Origin: Polyangiaceae bacterium
GTDB lineage: Bacteria > Myxococcota_A > Polyangia > Polyangiales > Polyangiaceae
Direction of reading: 5' to 3'
Assembly: GCA_016712345.1 (NCBI GenBank)
Contig: JADJRH010000011.1
Span: 2,170,001-2,234,000 of the forward strand
DNA: 64,000 nucleotides
Below, piece after piece: positions 6,898 to 15,952 of this stretch. A program made the translations under genes and the position numbers. Below the pieces are notes generated by a model. That model was not told the origin of the DNA and did not search any database. It worked only from the letters and a program-made list of their open reading frames with translations. Within the stretch, counting starts at the first letter, position 1. Every line of letters starts with the position of its first letter.

Positions 6898-8652
6898 ATG
6901 TCTTCGCCGCCTGCGCGCCCGTCCGCCAATTCGCTTCGCAGAATTTTGGCTTTGGCCAAACCGGAATCGCCGCGCCTCATTGTGGGAACGCTGTTTCTTG
7001 CGCTGGGAAGCGGCGCGAGTCTGCTGTTTCCGCAAGCCATTCGATTCATCGTCGATCGCGCCACGGGCGACGGAAACTCAATGGCGCTCGACAGCGCGGC
7101 GCTCTTCTTGGTGCTCGTGGCGGCGGTGCAGGCCGCGGCTGCGGCAATTCGATTTGCGCTTTTTACCGTCGCCGGCGAGCGCGTGGTGACACGGCTTCGG
7201 TCGGACTTGTTCACGCGCCTGATGGCTCAGGACATCGCGTTTTTCGACGAACGAAAAACAGGTGAGCTTGCGAGCAGGCTCGCTTCCGACACCACGGTTT
7301 TGCAAAACACCGTCAGCGTGAACATCTCAATGGCGCTGCGATTCGTGGCCTCGATTGTGGGCGGCGTTGGATTTCTTCTGTACACATCACCGCGCCTGTC
7401 ACTGGTGATGTTGGCCATTGTTCCGCCCGTGGCGCTTGGAGCCGTGGCGTACGGGCGGCGCGTTCGAAAGCTTTCGCGCGACGTGCAAGATTCACTCGCC
7501 CGCGCGGGCGAAGTGGCTGAAGAATCGCTCGCGGGCGTTCGAACGGTGCGCGCTTTTGCGGCGGAACCCGCGGAAACGGCTCGCTACAGCGGTGCTGTGG
7601 AGCAGTCGTTTGACCTTGCCAAGCGACGCACCGTGCTCGCGGCAACGTTCATGGGTGTCGCGTCCTTTGCCGCGTCGGCCGCGGCCGCCGCAGTGCTCTG
7701 GTATGGCGGGCATCTCGTTGCGAGTGGTGCGCTCACAACGGGGGGGCTCACTTCGTTTCTGGTGTACACATTGCTTGTTGCGTTTGCGCTGGGCGGTCTG
7801 AGTGATCTCTGGGCCGACTTTATGAAGGCGAGCGGCGCCGCGGAGCGCATTTTTGAGCTGCTCGATCGCGAGCCGAAAATTCCGCTCGACGAAGGGCGTG
7901 AGCTGACGGACGTGCGCGGCTACATCACCATGGCGAACGTGGCCTTTGCGTACCCAACGCGTCGTGATGCACCCGTTCTCAAAAACGTCGACCTCGAGAT
8001 CTCGCCCGGCGAAGTGGTTGCGATCGTCGGTCCCTCGGGAGCTGGAAAGTCTACGATCGCGGCTCTTCTGCTGCGCTTTTACGACCCGGATGCCGGGGCG
8101 GTCACAATCGATGGATCGGATTTGCGGGAGCTTTCGGCCGCATCGGTGCGCCGCAATATCGCCATCGTGTCGCAGGAACCGCTTTTGTTTTCGGCGAGCA
8201 TTCGCGACAACATTCGCTACGGGCGTCCGAACGCAACGGACGCCGACGTGGAAGCCGCGGCGCGCACCGCCAATGCGCACTCGTTTATTGAGCGCTTTCC
8301 CGATGGGTACAACACGCTTGTGGGCGAACGAGGCGTGCAGCTTTCCGGCGGTCAAAAGCAGCGCGTGGCGATCGCTCGGGCGGTGCTGAAAGATCCGAAG
8401 GTGCTTGTGCTTGACGAGGCCACGAGCGCTCTCGACGCCGAGAGCGAGCACTTGGTGAAAGAGGCGCTCGACAGGCTCATGATCGGGCGAACAACGCTGA
8501 TCATCGCGCACCGCCTTTCAACGGTGAAAGGTGCTGATCGTGTGTGTGTACTCGACGGTGGACAGGTTGTTCAGAGCGGCTCACACGCCGAACTGATGCG
8601 CCAGGAGGGGCTCTACCGACGCTTGGTGGAGCGTCAGTTCGTCGCGGCGTGA
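6898..8652 (+). CDS. ABC exporter half-transporter (MsbA/ABCB-type)
   Basis: 584 residues from the ATG at 6898; a longer frame from 6829 adds a non-conserved lead. The N-terminal half is a six-helix type IV exporter membrane domain (segments around LIVGTLFLALGSGASLLF, ALFLVLVAAVQAAAAAI, FVASIVGGVGFLLYT). The C-terminal half is an ATPase with Walker A GPSGAGKST, Q-loop, signature LSGGQKQR, Walker B VLVLDEATSALD and switch His in IIAHRLST. It should act as a homodimer exporting lipid, peptide or drug; the substrate is not indicated. It stands alone, with a terminator upstream and a convergent gene downstream. Confidence 0.93.
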   Translation: MSSPPARPSANSLRRILALAKPESPRLIVGTLFLALGSGASLLFPQAIRFIVDRATGDGNSMALDSAALFLVLVAAVQAAAAAIRFALFTVAGERVVTRLRSDLFTRLMAQDIAFFDERKTGELASRLASDTTVLQNTVSVNISMALRFVASIVGGVGFLLYTSPRLSLVMLAIVPPVALGAVAYGRRVRKLSRDVQDSLARAGEVAEESLAGVRTVRAFAAEPAETARYSGAVEQSFDLAKRRTVLAATFMGVASFAASAAAAAVLWYGGHLVASGALTTGGLTSFLVYTLLVAFALGGLSDLWADFMKASGAAERIFELLDREPKIPLDEGRELTDVRGYITMANVAFAYPTRRDAPVLKNVDLEISPGEVVAIVGPSGAGKSTIAALLLRFYDPDAGAVTIDGSDLRELSAASVRRNIAIVSQEPLLFSASIRDNIRYGRPNATDADVEAAARTANAHSFIERFPDGYNTLVGERGVQLSGGQKQRVAIARAVLKDPKVLVLDEATSALDAESEHLVKEALDRLMIGRTTLIIAHRLSTVKGADRVCVLDGGQVVQSGSHAELMRQEGLYRRLVERQFVAA

Positions 8653-8715
8653 TTTGTTTTTGGAGTGGAGTGAACTGAAGAGAGGGGAGACGGGTAGGAA
8701 CCGTTGAACCGCAGC

Positions 8716-11700
8716 CTAAGCGGCGTTGCGGCGCCGTCGCATGGCCAAGCCGGCGAGCAGAAGAGCGATCCAGGCCGCGCCTTCATCTCGGCTGCGGCCC
8801 GAAGCCGGTGCTGTTGTGCAAGCGACGCCTCCGCCGAACACGTTGAACTTGTCGTCCGCGCTGTCACCGCCGGATGCGGAACCACCTTGGTCACCGCCAT
8901 TTCCATTGCCGCCATTTCCGCCGCCGGCTGCGCCGTTTCCGCCCGATCCCGGGCCAGAGGCGCCCGCGCCGCCTTCACCGCCGCCGCCCGCTCCGACGTT
9001 TCCACCGTCCACGAAGCATTCGCCCGCGATGCATTGGCCGGCTGAGTTTTGTTTGGTGCACGGGGTGCCGTCGAGCTTGCTTTCGGCGGTGCATACGCCG
9101 CTTTGGCATTGGTTATCGGTGCACGGGTTGTCGTCTTCGCAGAGCATGCCGTTGGGGACGTTGCCATAGAAGCACGTGCCGCTCGCGGGCTCGCAAACGC
9201 CCACGACATGACACGCATCGGGCGGCGGGCACTGCAAACTCGCATCGCACTTTGCGTCAACACATTGCGATGTTGTCGGATCGCAGACTTGGCCGGCAAC
9301 AGCACATTCTGACGATTGTGTACACACGTCGTCGAACGGGTTGTTCGGATCGGTTTCGCCCGGATCCACAACGCCGTTTCCGTTTTTGTCTTCCACGCCG
9401 TCTTTCACGCCGCCGCCGTCGCTGTCGGGCGTAAGTGAGCTGGTGAGCGTCTGCCCCGCGTCTTCGTCGGGAACGCACATCGGCGCGCCCACGCAGTTCG
9501 CAACGCCGAGTTCGGTGCCGTCCAAAAGCCCGTCGTTGTCGCTGTCTGCATCGGCGGCGTTTACCAGGCCGTCGCCGTCATCGTCGGCGGTTGGGTTGGG
9601 CTCAAGTCCGTCGGGAATGCCGTCGTCGTCGGTGTCGGGGTCGTTGGGGTTGCTTCCGATCTGGGTTTCTTGGCCGTCGCTCAGGCCGTCCGCGTCGCTG
9701 TCGAGAACGTTCACGTCGTCGGCGCCGTGGCCAACGTTTGGATCGGTTTCGCCGCCGTCGACCGAGCCGTTCAGATTGAAGTCCTCGGCGCCGTCGGAAA
9801 CGCCGCCGTCGTCGGAGTCCGGATCGATCGGTGACGTTGTTGTCCCTGGATCGATGTCTGCGATGCAAACTCCGGCGCCGGGATCCGTGTCGACGAGCTG
9901 GCAGTTTTTGCCCGTCTCTGTCCCGTCAAAGAGGCCGTCGTTATCGCTGTCGGCGTCGAGCATGTTGATGAGCCCGTCACCGTCGGTGTCTTGCGTTGGG
10001 TTGACTTCGAGCCCGTCCAGCACGCCGTCGTCATCGCTGTCGGCGTCAAATGGATCGGTGCCGGCTGCCGCTTCAAGCGGGTCCGAAGCTCCATCGCCGT
10101 CGGTGTCGACAACCGATCCGTCGTCGCCCGTGCCGTTCGATGGATCCGTTTCTCCGGGATCCACAGTGCCGTTGCCATTCCAGTCCTCCGCGCCGTCAAC
10201 CGCTCCACCGTTGTCCGAGTCGGGGTCAAGCGGGTTGGTGACTGATTGGCCCATATCCGCGTCGGCAACGCAGTTCCCCGCGCTCAGATCGGTGTCGGGG
10301 TTGCTGCAATCCAAACCAAGCTCGGTGCCGTCGAACAAACCGTCGTTGTCGCTGTCGGGATCGAGCGCGTTGATCGTCCCGTCGCCGTCGGTGTCGAACG
10401 ATCCCTGTGGCTCGGCGCCGTCGATCACGCCGTCGTCGTCCGAATCTTGATCGTCCGGGTCGGTACCGATCTGCGTTTCAAAGTCGTCCGCCCAGCCGTC
10501 ACCGTCGCTGTCGATCGATACGCAGACAACGCCGTTGCCTGTGTACCCATCGTTGCAGGTGCACGTGAATGAGCCCACTGTGTTTGCGCAGGTCGCGTTC
10601 GGGTCGCAATTGTTTTGAGCGGGGATCAAACACTCATTTACGTCGGTGCAGACAATCCCGTCGCCCACGAAGCCCGGATTGCATGTGCACTGGAAGCTGC
10701 CAGGCGTGTTGGCGCATGTCGCGTCCGAGCTGCAATTATTGAGTTCGGGACTGTCACACTCGTTCACGTCCGTGCAACCCTCGGGCGGAAACGAAAAGGT
10801 ACACGTCCCGTCGCCGTTTGGATTGGCGGGGTCGTTGTTGCAAAGCGGCGAGCCCACCGTTCCAACGGGGCAATCAGGGATACTGAGTTCGCTTTGATCG
10901 CAGTCTTCGATGCCCGATTGAACGAACCCATCGCCGCAGACATTGGGCAGGCAGAGATTGGTGCAGCCGTCGTTGTTGCTCTGATTGCCGTCGTCGCAGG
11001 TTTCGCAAAGTTCAATTGTGTTGTTGCCACATGTCGGCAACTTGCCCGCCGCAACCAAGAACTGAAACGCGCCTGTCTCGTTCTTGTTTGTCAGGTTGAC
11101 CAAATCGAGCACCGCGGCTGTGTTGGAGCCGGGAAGCGCAACCGCATCAATTGTGTTGCCCGCATCAATGCCGGCGGTTGCGGGTGTACCTCCCAAACCG
11201 GCGGTACCGCCGCTTGCATCGCCGGTTGTCCACTGGAGCTGCTCGTATCGAAACTCCACACCGAACGTGGGTGCCGCGGAGCACTGATTGGGATCGTTGT
11301 GCGTGAGGATGATTTGAAACGCGTTGAGCTTGTCGACCTGCTCACTGAAATAGCCAACGTAGTCCCAGGTGATGATGATCTGGCCACCCACCGGATCGAC
11401 ACAAAGGTGGATGTCGCCCTGCGGGGGCCGCAAATCAACGTCCGCAAAAAACGGAGCGATGGTGGGGATCGTGAGACCGGGAATCGCGTCGGGCGTGTAC
11501 GTGCTCACGCATTGTCCAAACGAAATGTTGCCGTTGATGTTTAGGCAAAAGTCTGTGTACGTCTGAATGAACGGAATGCCGTTGGGGAACACCTGCGCCA
11601 CGGTTGCGGCATCGACCGGATAACTTCCGTCATCCAGTTCGTTAATGAACTGATCCACGATCACGTCGGTGGCACCCGGCGGGCAAGCCAACAGATCGGC

Positions 11701-11817
11701 GGCCCGCGCGATCGTCGGCAACCCCAAAGCGGCTAGAAAAAAGGCGCTGGCCGTCGCTTTCCGGGTTCTTCGGCCCCAGAGCGTCGATATCGCCGGTCGT
11801 CTGGTCGTCGTTTTCAT
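8716..11817 (-). CDS. secreted EGF/thrombospondin-3 protein with MYXO-CTERM-like tail
   Basis: 1033 residues from the ATG at 11817 (MKTTTRRPAIST..., signal peptide ending near ARA). In order: a nidogen-like (NIDO) region in roughly the first 250 residues, with FADVDLRPPQGDIHLC and ITWDYVGYF; Cys-rich repeats (CDDGNQSNNDGCTNLC); two calcium-binding EGF domains (DVNECDSPELNNCSSDATCA... and DVNECLIPAQNNCDPNATCA...); a long thrombospondin type-3 block of DSDGDG/DSDNDG/DTDGDG calcium repeats; further Cys repeats; a Gly-rich linker; and a tail with Cys, a hydrophobic helix (WIALLLAGLAM) and RRRR. The tail matches MYXO-CTERM sorting signals. Probably a calcium-stabilised cell-surface adhesin. Divergent from the receiver-domain gene. 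Confidence 0.92.
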   Translation of the reverse strand: MKTTTRRPAISTLWGRRTRKATASAFFLAALGLPTIARAADLLACPPGATDVIVDQFINELDDGSYPVDAATVAQVFPNGIPFIQTYTDFCLNINGNISFGQCVSTYTPDAIPGLTIPTIAPFFADVDLRPPQGDIHLCVDPVGGQIIITWDYVGYFSEQVDKLNAFQIILTHNDPNQCSAAPTFGVEFRYEQLQWTTGDASGGTAGLGGTPATAGIDAGNTIDAVALPGSNTAAVLDLVNLTNKNETGAFQFLVAAGKLPTCGNNTIELCETCDDGNQSNNDGCTNLCLPNVCGDGFVQSGIEDCDQSELSIPDCPVGTVGSPLCNNDPANPNGDGTCTFSFPPEGCTDVNECDSPELNNCSSDATCANTPGSFQCTCNPGFVGDGIVCTDVNECLIPAQNNCDPNATCANTVGSFTCTCNDGYTGNGVVCVSIDSDGDGWADDFETQIGTDPDDQDSDDDGVIDGAEPQGSFDTDGDGTINALDPDSDNDGLFDGTELGLDCSNPDTDLSAGNCVADADMGQSVTNPLDPDSDNGGAVDGAEDWNGNGTVDPGETDPSNGTGDDGSVVDTDGDGASDPLEAAAGTDPFDADSDDDGVLDGLEVNPTQDTDGDGLINMLDADSDNDGLFDGTETGKNCQLVDTDPGAGVCIADIDPGTTTSPIDPDSDDGGVSDGAEDFNLNGSVDGGETDPNVGHGADDVNVLDSDADGLSDGQETQIGSNPNDPDTDDDGIPDGLEPNPTADDDGDGLVNAADADSDNDGLLDGTELGVANCVGAPMCVPDEDAGQTLTSSLTPDSDGGGVKDGVEDKNGNGVVDPGETDPNNPFDDVCTQSSECAVAGQVCDPTTSQCVDAKCDASLQCPPPDACHVVGVCEPASGTCFYGNVPNGMLCEDDNPCTDNQCQSGVCTAESKLDGTPCTKQNSAGQCIAGECFVDGGNVGAGGGGEGGAGASGPGSGGNGAAGGGNGGNGNGGDQGGSASGGDSADDKFNVFGGGVACTTAPASGRSRDEGAAWIALLLAGLAMRRRRNAA

Positions 11818-11945
11818 GGGAGCCGTCTTTCCGCGGTGGCGCGCTGTCGCCAGCGTACTTTGAGCCGAGGCCGACAAGAAGAACGAACCACCGATGATTG
11901 CGGCAATGTTGCTCGCAACGCTTGCGCACGAATATCCTTCAAACT

Positions 11946-13178
11946 GTGCAGAGCGGCCTCCTCCTTTTGGTCGACGCAGATCGACGGGCTCAGAAGTCTG
12001 TCACCCGCGTTGCGACCGATCTCGGGCTTGAGGTCGTGACGTGTGATTCGGCGCGTGCCGGAGTAAACGCCGCGTGCGCTCTCGAACCAATCGCAATCAT
12101 TACCGAACTCGAACTTCCAGACGCCGACGGATTTTGGTTCATCAAGCAGATCCGCGAACAGCCCACCGATGTGGCTGTGACGCCGATCATCGTCGTCACA
12201 CACGAGATCGACACGTCGTCGCGTGCGCGGACGTTGCGCGCGGGAGCCGACGTCTTTTTGCAAAAGCCCATCGCCGCCGCGGATCTTTTGGCGCAGGCGA
12301 GCGCGCTTGTGGATATGGTCCAGCGTATTTCGGAGCGCCGAAACTCGGTGGCGTTCGCTCTGCCGGCGGTGTCGCGCCCACGCTCCATTGCGCCCGAGAA
12401 AGCCGCCTCCAAGACCATGCCGCCGAAGTCGATGCCCACCCCGGCGCCGGCGCAAGCATCGGCGGCAGCCACCGCAGAAGCGTCACTGATGCCGGCGGCG
12501 TCCGCGCCTTCAACGCCGTCGACGGTTGCCACTCCGACAGCGCCGTCGGGGCTGTCACCCGGTCCGATTTCGCAGGCGAGTGCGCTCGCGCAAGCCCTCG
12601 CCGATGAACTCGAAGATTGGTCGGCACCGGTGCAAACAACATCGGCTCGCTCACCGTCGCACCCACCGGCAGCCCGAGAAAGCGGGCCTCGATCGCGCCG
12701 CGGAAGCGCCACGTCGCGCCCAGCCAAAGCGTCCGTCAGTCCCGGTCCCCCGTCGTCGTCCAGCGCGCAGACGCAACGGCCCGGACCCGCCAAAGTTGAG
12801 CCGAGCAAAAGCGAAGACGCGCCGAGCGAACCGCAAAAGGGCCGCTCAGGCCACACGAAGCCGCCCAAAGCAGCCACCATGCGACCGCCTCCGGTCAAAG
12901 TGCCAACGCCGCGCGTGCCCTCGTTTCCATCAGCTCCAAAAGCAGGTGTGCCCGTGCCCGCGCGAGTGGCGCTTCCCGCGGCGCCTGCGCCCCGACCAGC
13001 GGCTCCGCCGGCCGCCCCCGCCCGAGCCGCTTCGGCCGTTCCACGCCGCCCTCCCGGTGTTGCCGGGCCGCCCCGCGCGGTGCCTGCCAACCCGGCGACG
13101 CGAGGGCCCGCGAATCAACGTTCCACCGCGGCTTCCGCCGACGAAGACGACGTGATCGAGGCCGAAAACGAGACGTGA
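11946..13178 (+). CDS. receiver-domain protein with Glu at the phospho-site and Pro/Ala-rich tail
   Basis: 410 residues from a GTG at 11946; a TTG at 11898 would add 16 non-conserved residues. Residues 4-125 form a CheY-like receiver: acidic pair DAD (10-12), Thr in IIVVTHE, Lys in FLQKPI. At the phosphorylation position the motif is ITELELPDADGF, with Glu54 where Asp is expected (four residues before the conserved Pro), so it may be a pseudo-receiver or permanently active. The remaining 280 residues are low-complexity Pro/Ala/Ser/Arg sequence without a DNA-binding or enzymatic domain. The next gene (13228) follows on the same strand and also has a long Pro/Ala linker, so a shared scaffold role is possible. 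Confidence 0.8.
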   Translation: MQSGLLLLVDADRRAQKSVTRVATDLGLEVVTCDSARAGVNAACALEPIAIITELELPDADGFWFIKQIREQPTDVAVTPIIVVTHEIDTSSRARTLRAGADVFLQKPIAAADLLAQASALVDMVQRISERRNSVAFALPAVSRPRSIAPEKAASKTMPPKSMPTPAPAQASAAATAEASLMPAASAPSTPSTVATPTAPSGLSPGPISQASALAQALADELEDWSAPVQTTSARSPSHPPAARESGPRSRRGSATSRPAKASVSPGPPSSSSAQTQRPGPAKVEPSKSEDAPSEPQKGRSGHTKPPKAATMRPPPVKVPTPRVPSFPSAPKAGVPVPARVALPAAPAPRPAAPPAAPARAASAVPRRPPGVAGPPRAVPANPATRGPANQRSTAASADEDDVIEAENET

Positions 13179-13227
13179 GTTCTGCGGCTTTTTTGGGTCG
13201 TTTTTCTCATTCAGCTACGATCAAGTT

Positions 13228-14886
13228 GTGGATCGTTCCGACGCCGACGGGACCGACCGGTCTCCCGCGGACCAAGACAAGCCTGCGGGCGCATCGCCGA
13301 ACAAGCGATTGCGCATCGTTACGCGCTGCGGTTCGCTCGATGAACTCGTCGCAACCTTCGGACCGTTCGCTGATGAAACGTCGTTGTTCATCGTGACGAA
13401 TAAGCCGAGGCCTCTCGGCCTCGTGCAGCCCTTCGTCATCCAGCTCAAAGACGGCGCGACCGTCATGCGCGGTGATGTCGAAGTGGTGCAGTCCACGTCG
13501 ACGGGGGAGGGGCCGGGCGGTCGCAACGGGATGCGACTCAAGCTTCTCACGGCCGACGAAGCAACGATCGACGTGCTTCGAAGGCTCGTCGAGTTCGGGC
13601 GCGCCAAAGACTCTGTCGCTCCCCCGCCGGCCGATGCGGTACCGGCGACGCCCGGGATCGCACGCGAAACGCAAGCCGGCTTTGCCTCGCAACAAGCCGC
13701 CAAATCAGAGTTTCCCAAGGCGGTCGTTGGAGATCCCACCGCGTCCGCCGCACCCGCAAGCACGGCTCGCCCTCCGACCGTCGCTGTCGTGCATTCAGCG
13801 GACTCGTCGCATCGCGCCCCGAGCGAAGCGTCCGATGGAGAACGTGTGCCGGGCGCTGCCTACCAGCTTCCCGCCAATCCGTTCGAGGGCATCACCGCCG
13901 AGGCCCTTGAGTCGTTCATCGAGTGTACACTTTACGAAGAGCGCCTTCCTCGCCCGGACGAGGCCCCGATCGAAACCTCCGTCATCGTGGCGCTCTCCAG
14001 TTTGGGCCCCGCGTCGACAGCACCTCCCGCGACGCATCAGGCCCAATTGCCAGCCGGTGTACCTCCGCCGCCGCCGATGGCGACGAACCTGATGCCTCAC
14101 GCGCCGCCGACGTTTGCCGTGCCTGCGGTCGCCCCCACCTATGTGCCCGCTCCCGCCTCGGCGCCTTTGCCGAACAACATGCTCCTTGCTGCGGCCTTGC
14201 AAGCCGCGGCCGCTCAGCCGCAACCGGGGCGCAGAACGCTGATCATCGGTGCGACCGCCGTACTGTCGTCACTCGGAAGCCTCGCGGCCGCCTACTTTTT
14301 GTGGGGTCGCACTCCCGAACCTTCGGGTGCTCCCGTTCCAACACAAACCGCCTCGGCCGAGGTTGCGTCGGCGTCTGTTCGGCCCCCTGCCGCGCCCCCG
14401 ACAGCTTCGGCAACCGCCGCGCCGTCCGCCACAACGCTTCCCTTGAGTACACTGCCTCGCGAGTGCCGAGCAAACGTCCGATCGTTTCCAGACGGAGCCA
14501 CCGTCCTCTGGAACGGTGAAAACCTAGGTGTCACGCCGCTTGAAGGCGCCGGCGTTCCGTGCGGCTCCGCCAAAGTCACATTCCAATTGCGCGGGTACGA
14601 ATCGGGAGAACGAAGCGCGGGCCCCGTGGCCGGCAAGACCGCTGGCGTATTTTTGAGGCTCACACCAATTCGCGTTCCTGTGGACATCACTTCCAAACCT
14701 GCCGGTGCCCAAATTCTTCTCGACGGTCGCTCCATGGGACGCACGCCCGCCACAATCAACGTGATCGGGGGCAAAGAGTCGAAGCTGGTTGTTCGACTCC
14801 CTGGATACGAATTGTGGACAACCAAGCTCACCCCTGAGCCACCCAAGGTTGAAATCCAAGCCGAGTTGCAAAAAAATAGCCGCTGA
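13228..14886 (+). CDS. PilZ-like/PEGA-domain membrane protein
   Basis: 552 residues, GTG start. An N-terminal domain (about 28-130; LRIVTRCGSLDELVATFGPF..., FVIQLKDGATVMRGDVEVV, GMRLKLLTAD) resembles the divergent PilZ-like module common in myxobacteria (paralogous family often joined to kinases or TPRs). A long Pro/Ala linker follows, then one transmembrane helix (LIIGATAVLSSLGSLAAAYF, about 335-355), then two PEGA domains in the C-terminal 140 residues (PDGATVLWNGENLGVTPLEG and KPAGAQILLDGRSMGRTPAT). The topology suggests a cytoplasmic sensor linked to an extracytoplasmic, possibly wall-contacting, end. Cyclic-di-GMP binding is not supported because no RxxxR motif is evident. Confidence 0.75.
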   Translation: MDRSDADGTDRSPADQDKPAGASPNKRLRIVTRCGSLDELVATFGPFADETSLFIVTNKPRPLGLVQPFVIQLKDGATVMRGDVEVVQSTSTGEGPGGRNGMRLKLLTADEATIDVLRRLVEFGRAKDSVAPPPADAVPATPGIARETQAGFASQQAAKSEFPKAVVGDPTASAAPASTARPPTVAVVHSADSSHRAPSEASDGERVPGAAYQLPANPFEGITAEALESFIECTLYEERLPRPDEAPIETSVIVALSSLGPASTAPPATHQAQLPAGVPPPPPMATNLMPHAPPTFAVPAVAPTYVPAPASAPLPNNMLLAAALQAAAAQPQPGRRTLIIGATAVLSSLGSLAAAYFLWGRTPEPSGAPVPTQTASAEVASASVRPPAAPPTASATAAPSATTLPLSTLPRECRANVRSFPDGATVLWNGENLGVTPLEGAGVPCGSAKVTFQLRGYESGERSAGPVAGKTAGVFLRLTPIRVPVDITSKPAGAQILLDGRSMGRTPATINVIGGKESKLVVRLPGYELWTTKLTPEPPKVEIQAELQKNSR

Positions 14887-14966
14887 CTTTTTGCATCGTT
14901 CCCTCGCCGAACTCGACCCCTGCTTTGTGATTGCTGCGCCGCGTTCGTGAGCGCATGCCAAAGGCC

Positions 14967-15806
14967 ATGAGTACAACGCGGCGCGTTTTTGGATTTGTCC
15001 TTGTTCTCGCGCTTTCAATTCTCACCGGGTGTCGCACCAACCTCTTGCCCGAATACGCGGGACGCATCACCGCAACCCAGGCTCAAGTGCGCGTGGCAAC
15101 CATCGGAACTGTGTCGGTTGCCACCGGCCGCGACGAAAAGGGCAAACAATCCGCAGCCGATTCTCTCGCCAAAGCCGCCGTCGGGATCGCCGCCCTCAGC
15201 GCCGCGTACAATGCCGAGCGAAAGCTCCAAGAGGCAATGCCGCCCGCTCGCGTGGCGAAAATAGTGACCGCCGAGCTTTCATCCCGGGCGCGCAGCGTAG
15301 GCATTCCGTTCATCGCCGAAGGAGCTGGAGCCAACACTCAGCTCATCGTCGAAGTGCGCTCGTACGGTATTGAAGCCGCGGGTGACCTCACTCCCGCAAG
15401 CGCGCGCTTTCATTTGTACGGCTACCTAACCTATTTGCCGGAGGCGAAATTGATCTGGGAGTATACGGTCTTCTTGGATATTCCGCTATCCAGTGTACAC
15501 GTTGCCAATGTCAACAGTTCCATCCCAGGTGACATCAGCAATGTCATGGCCATCGCCAACTTAGAGCGCCGCGACATTCGCCGCCTTTTCAGCGCGGCAA
15601 CCCGCATCGCCACTCAACGGTTCATGTCCCGTTTAGCCTCAGACTACGAGGTTGGCAGGGTGAAGTGGCAGGCCAAATACGGCCCAATCCCGGTGATCGC
15701 GCCTCCTCCTCCGGCTCCGCCGCCCGACGACGATGACAGCGATGAACCGCCCGCTCAAGGTGTTCCGCCCGTTCCCGGCGACGCACCCAACTCCGATGAG
15801 ATCTGA
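14967..15806 (+). CDS. hypothetical lipoprotein
   Basis: 279 residues from the ATG at 14967 (MSTTRRVFGFVLVLALSILTGC, clear lipobox; AAAGG just upstream). The mature domain has mixed alpha/beta character (VRVATIGTVSVATGRDEKG, LIVEVRSYGIEAAGDLTPAS, LIWEYTVFLDIPLSSV) and a Pro/Asp-rich tail. Nothing identifies an enzymatic function. It lies 81 bp after the PEGA gene and about 150 bp before the terpene cyclase on the same strand. Confidence 0.75.
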   Translation: MSTTRRVFGFVLVLALSILTGCRTNLLPEYAGRITATQAQVRVATIGTVSVATGRDEKGKQSAADSLAKAAVGIAALSAAYNAERKLQEAMPPARVAKIVTAELSSRARSVGIPFIAEGAGANTQLIVEVRSYGIEAAGDLTPASARFHLYGYLTYLPEAKLIWEYTVFLDIPLSSVHVANVNSSIPGDISNVMAIANLERRDIRRLFSAATRIATQRFMSRLASDYEVGRVKWQAKYGPIPVIAPPPPAPPPDDDDSDEPPAQGVPPVPGDAPNSDEI

Positions 15807-15952
15807 AAAGATCTTCCCGTAGCCACGGCACGCTCATACCATCCCCTTCCTCCCGCCGGGTGAATAGCCCGTGTGATCGCAGGCATTGTCGATCTGCCAC
15901 GCTGCTCGCGTCGCGAGCGCTCCGGCAGCCGTTGTGTTCCGAGGCTCATAAC

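Noticed and set aside
6103..7035. 310-residue open frame on - strand with Ala/Thr repeats
   Set aside because: Antisense of the Gly-rich tail of the RRM protein; the terminator hairpin lies inside it.
7492..8511. 339-residue open frame on - strand
   Set aside because: Covers the ATPase domain of the ABC exporter, whose motifs are unambiguous on the + strand.
9341..10450. 369-residue Ser/Pro-rich open frame on + strand
   Set aside because: Antisense reading of the Asp/Gly-rich TSP3 repeats; the repetitive Ser-Pro pattern is an artefact of that.
10615..11544. 309-residue open frame on + strand
   Set aside because: Lies fully opposite the EGF/TSP3 gene; composition is a mirror of its GC-rich codons and no domain is visible.
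10909..11650. Idea that the NIDO/EGF protein is two fused genes
   Set aside because: The reading frame is continuous from signal peptide to C-terminal sorting tail, as in other secreted myxobacterial proteins of this type.
11990..13090. 366-residue open frame on - strand
   Set aside because: Antisense of the Pro/Ala tail of the receiver protein; no signal or domain.
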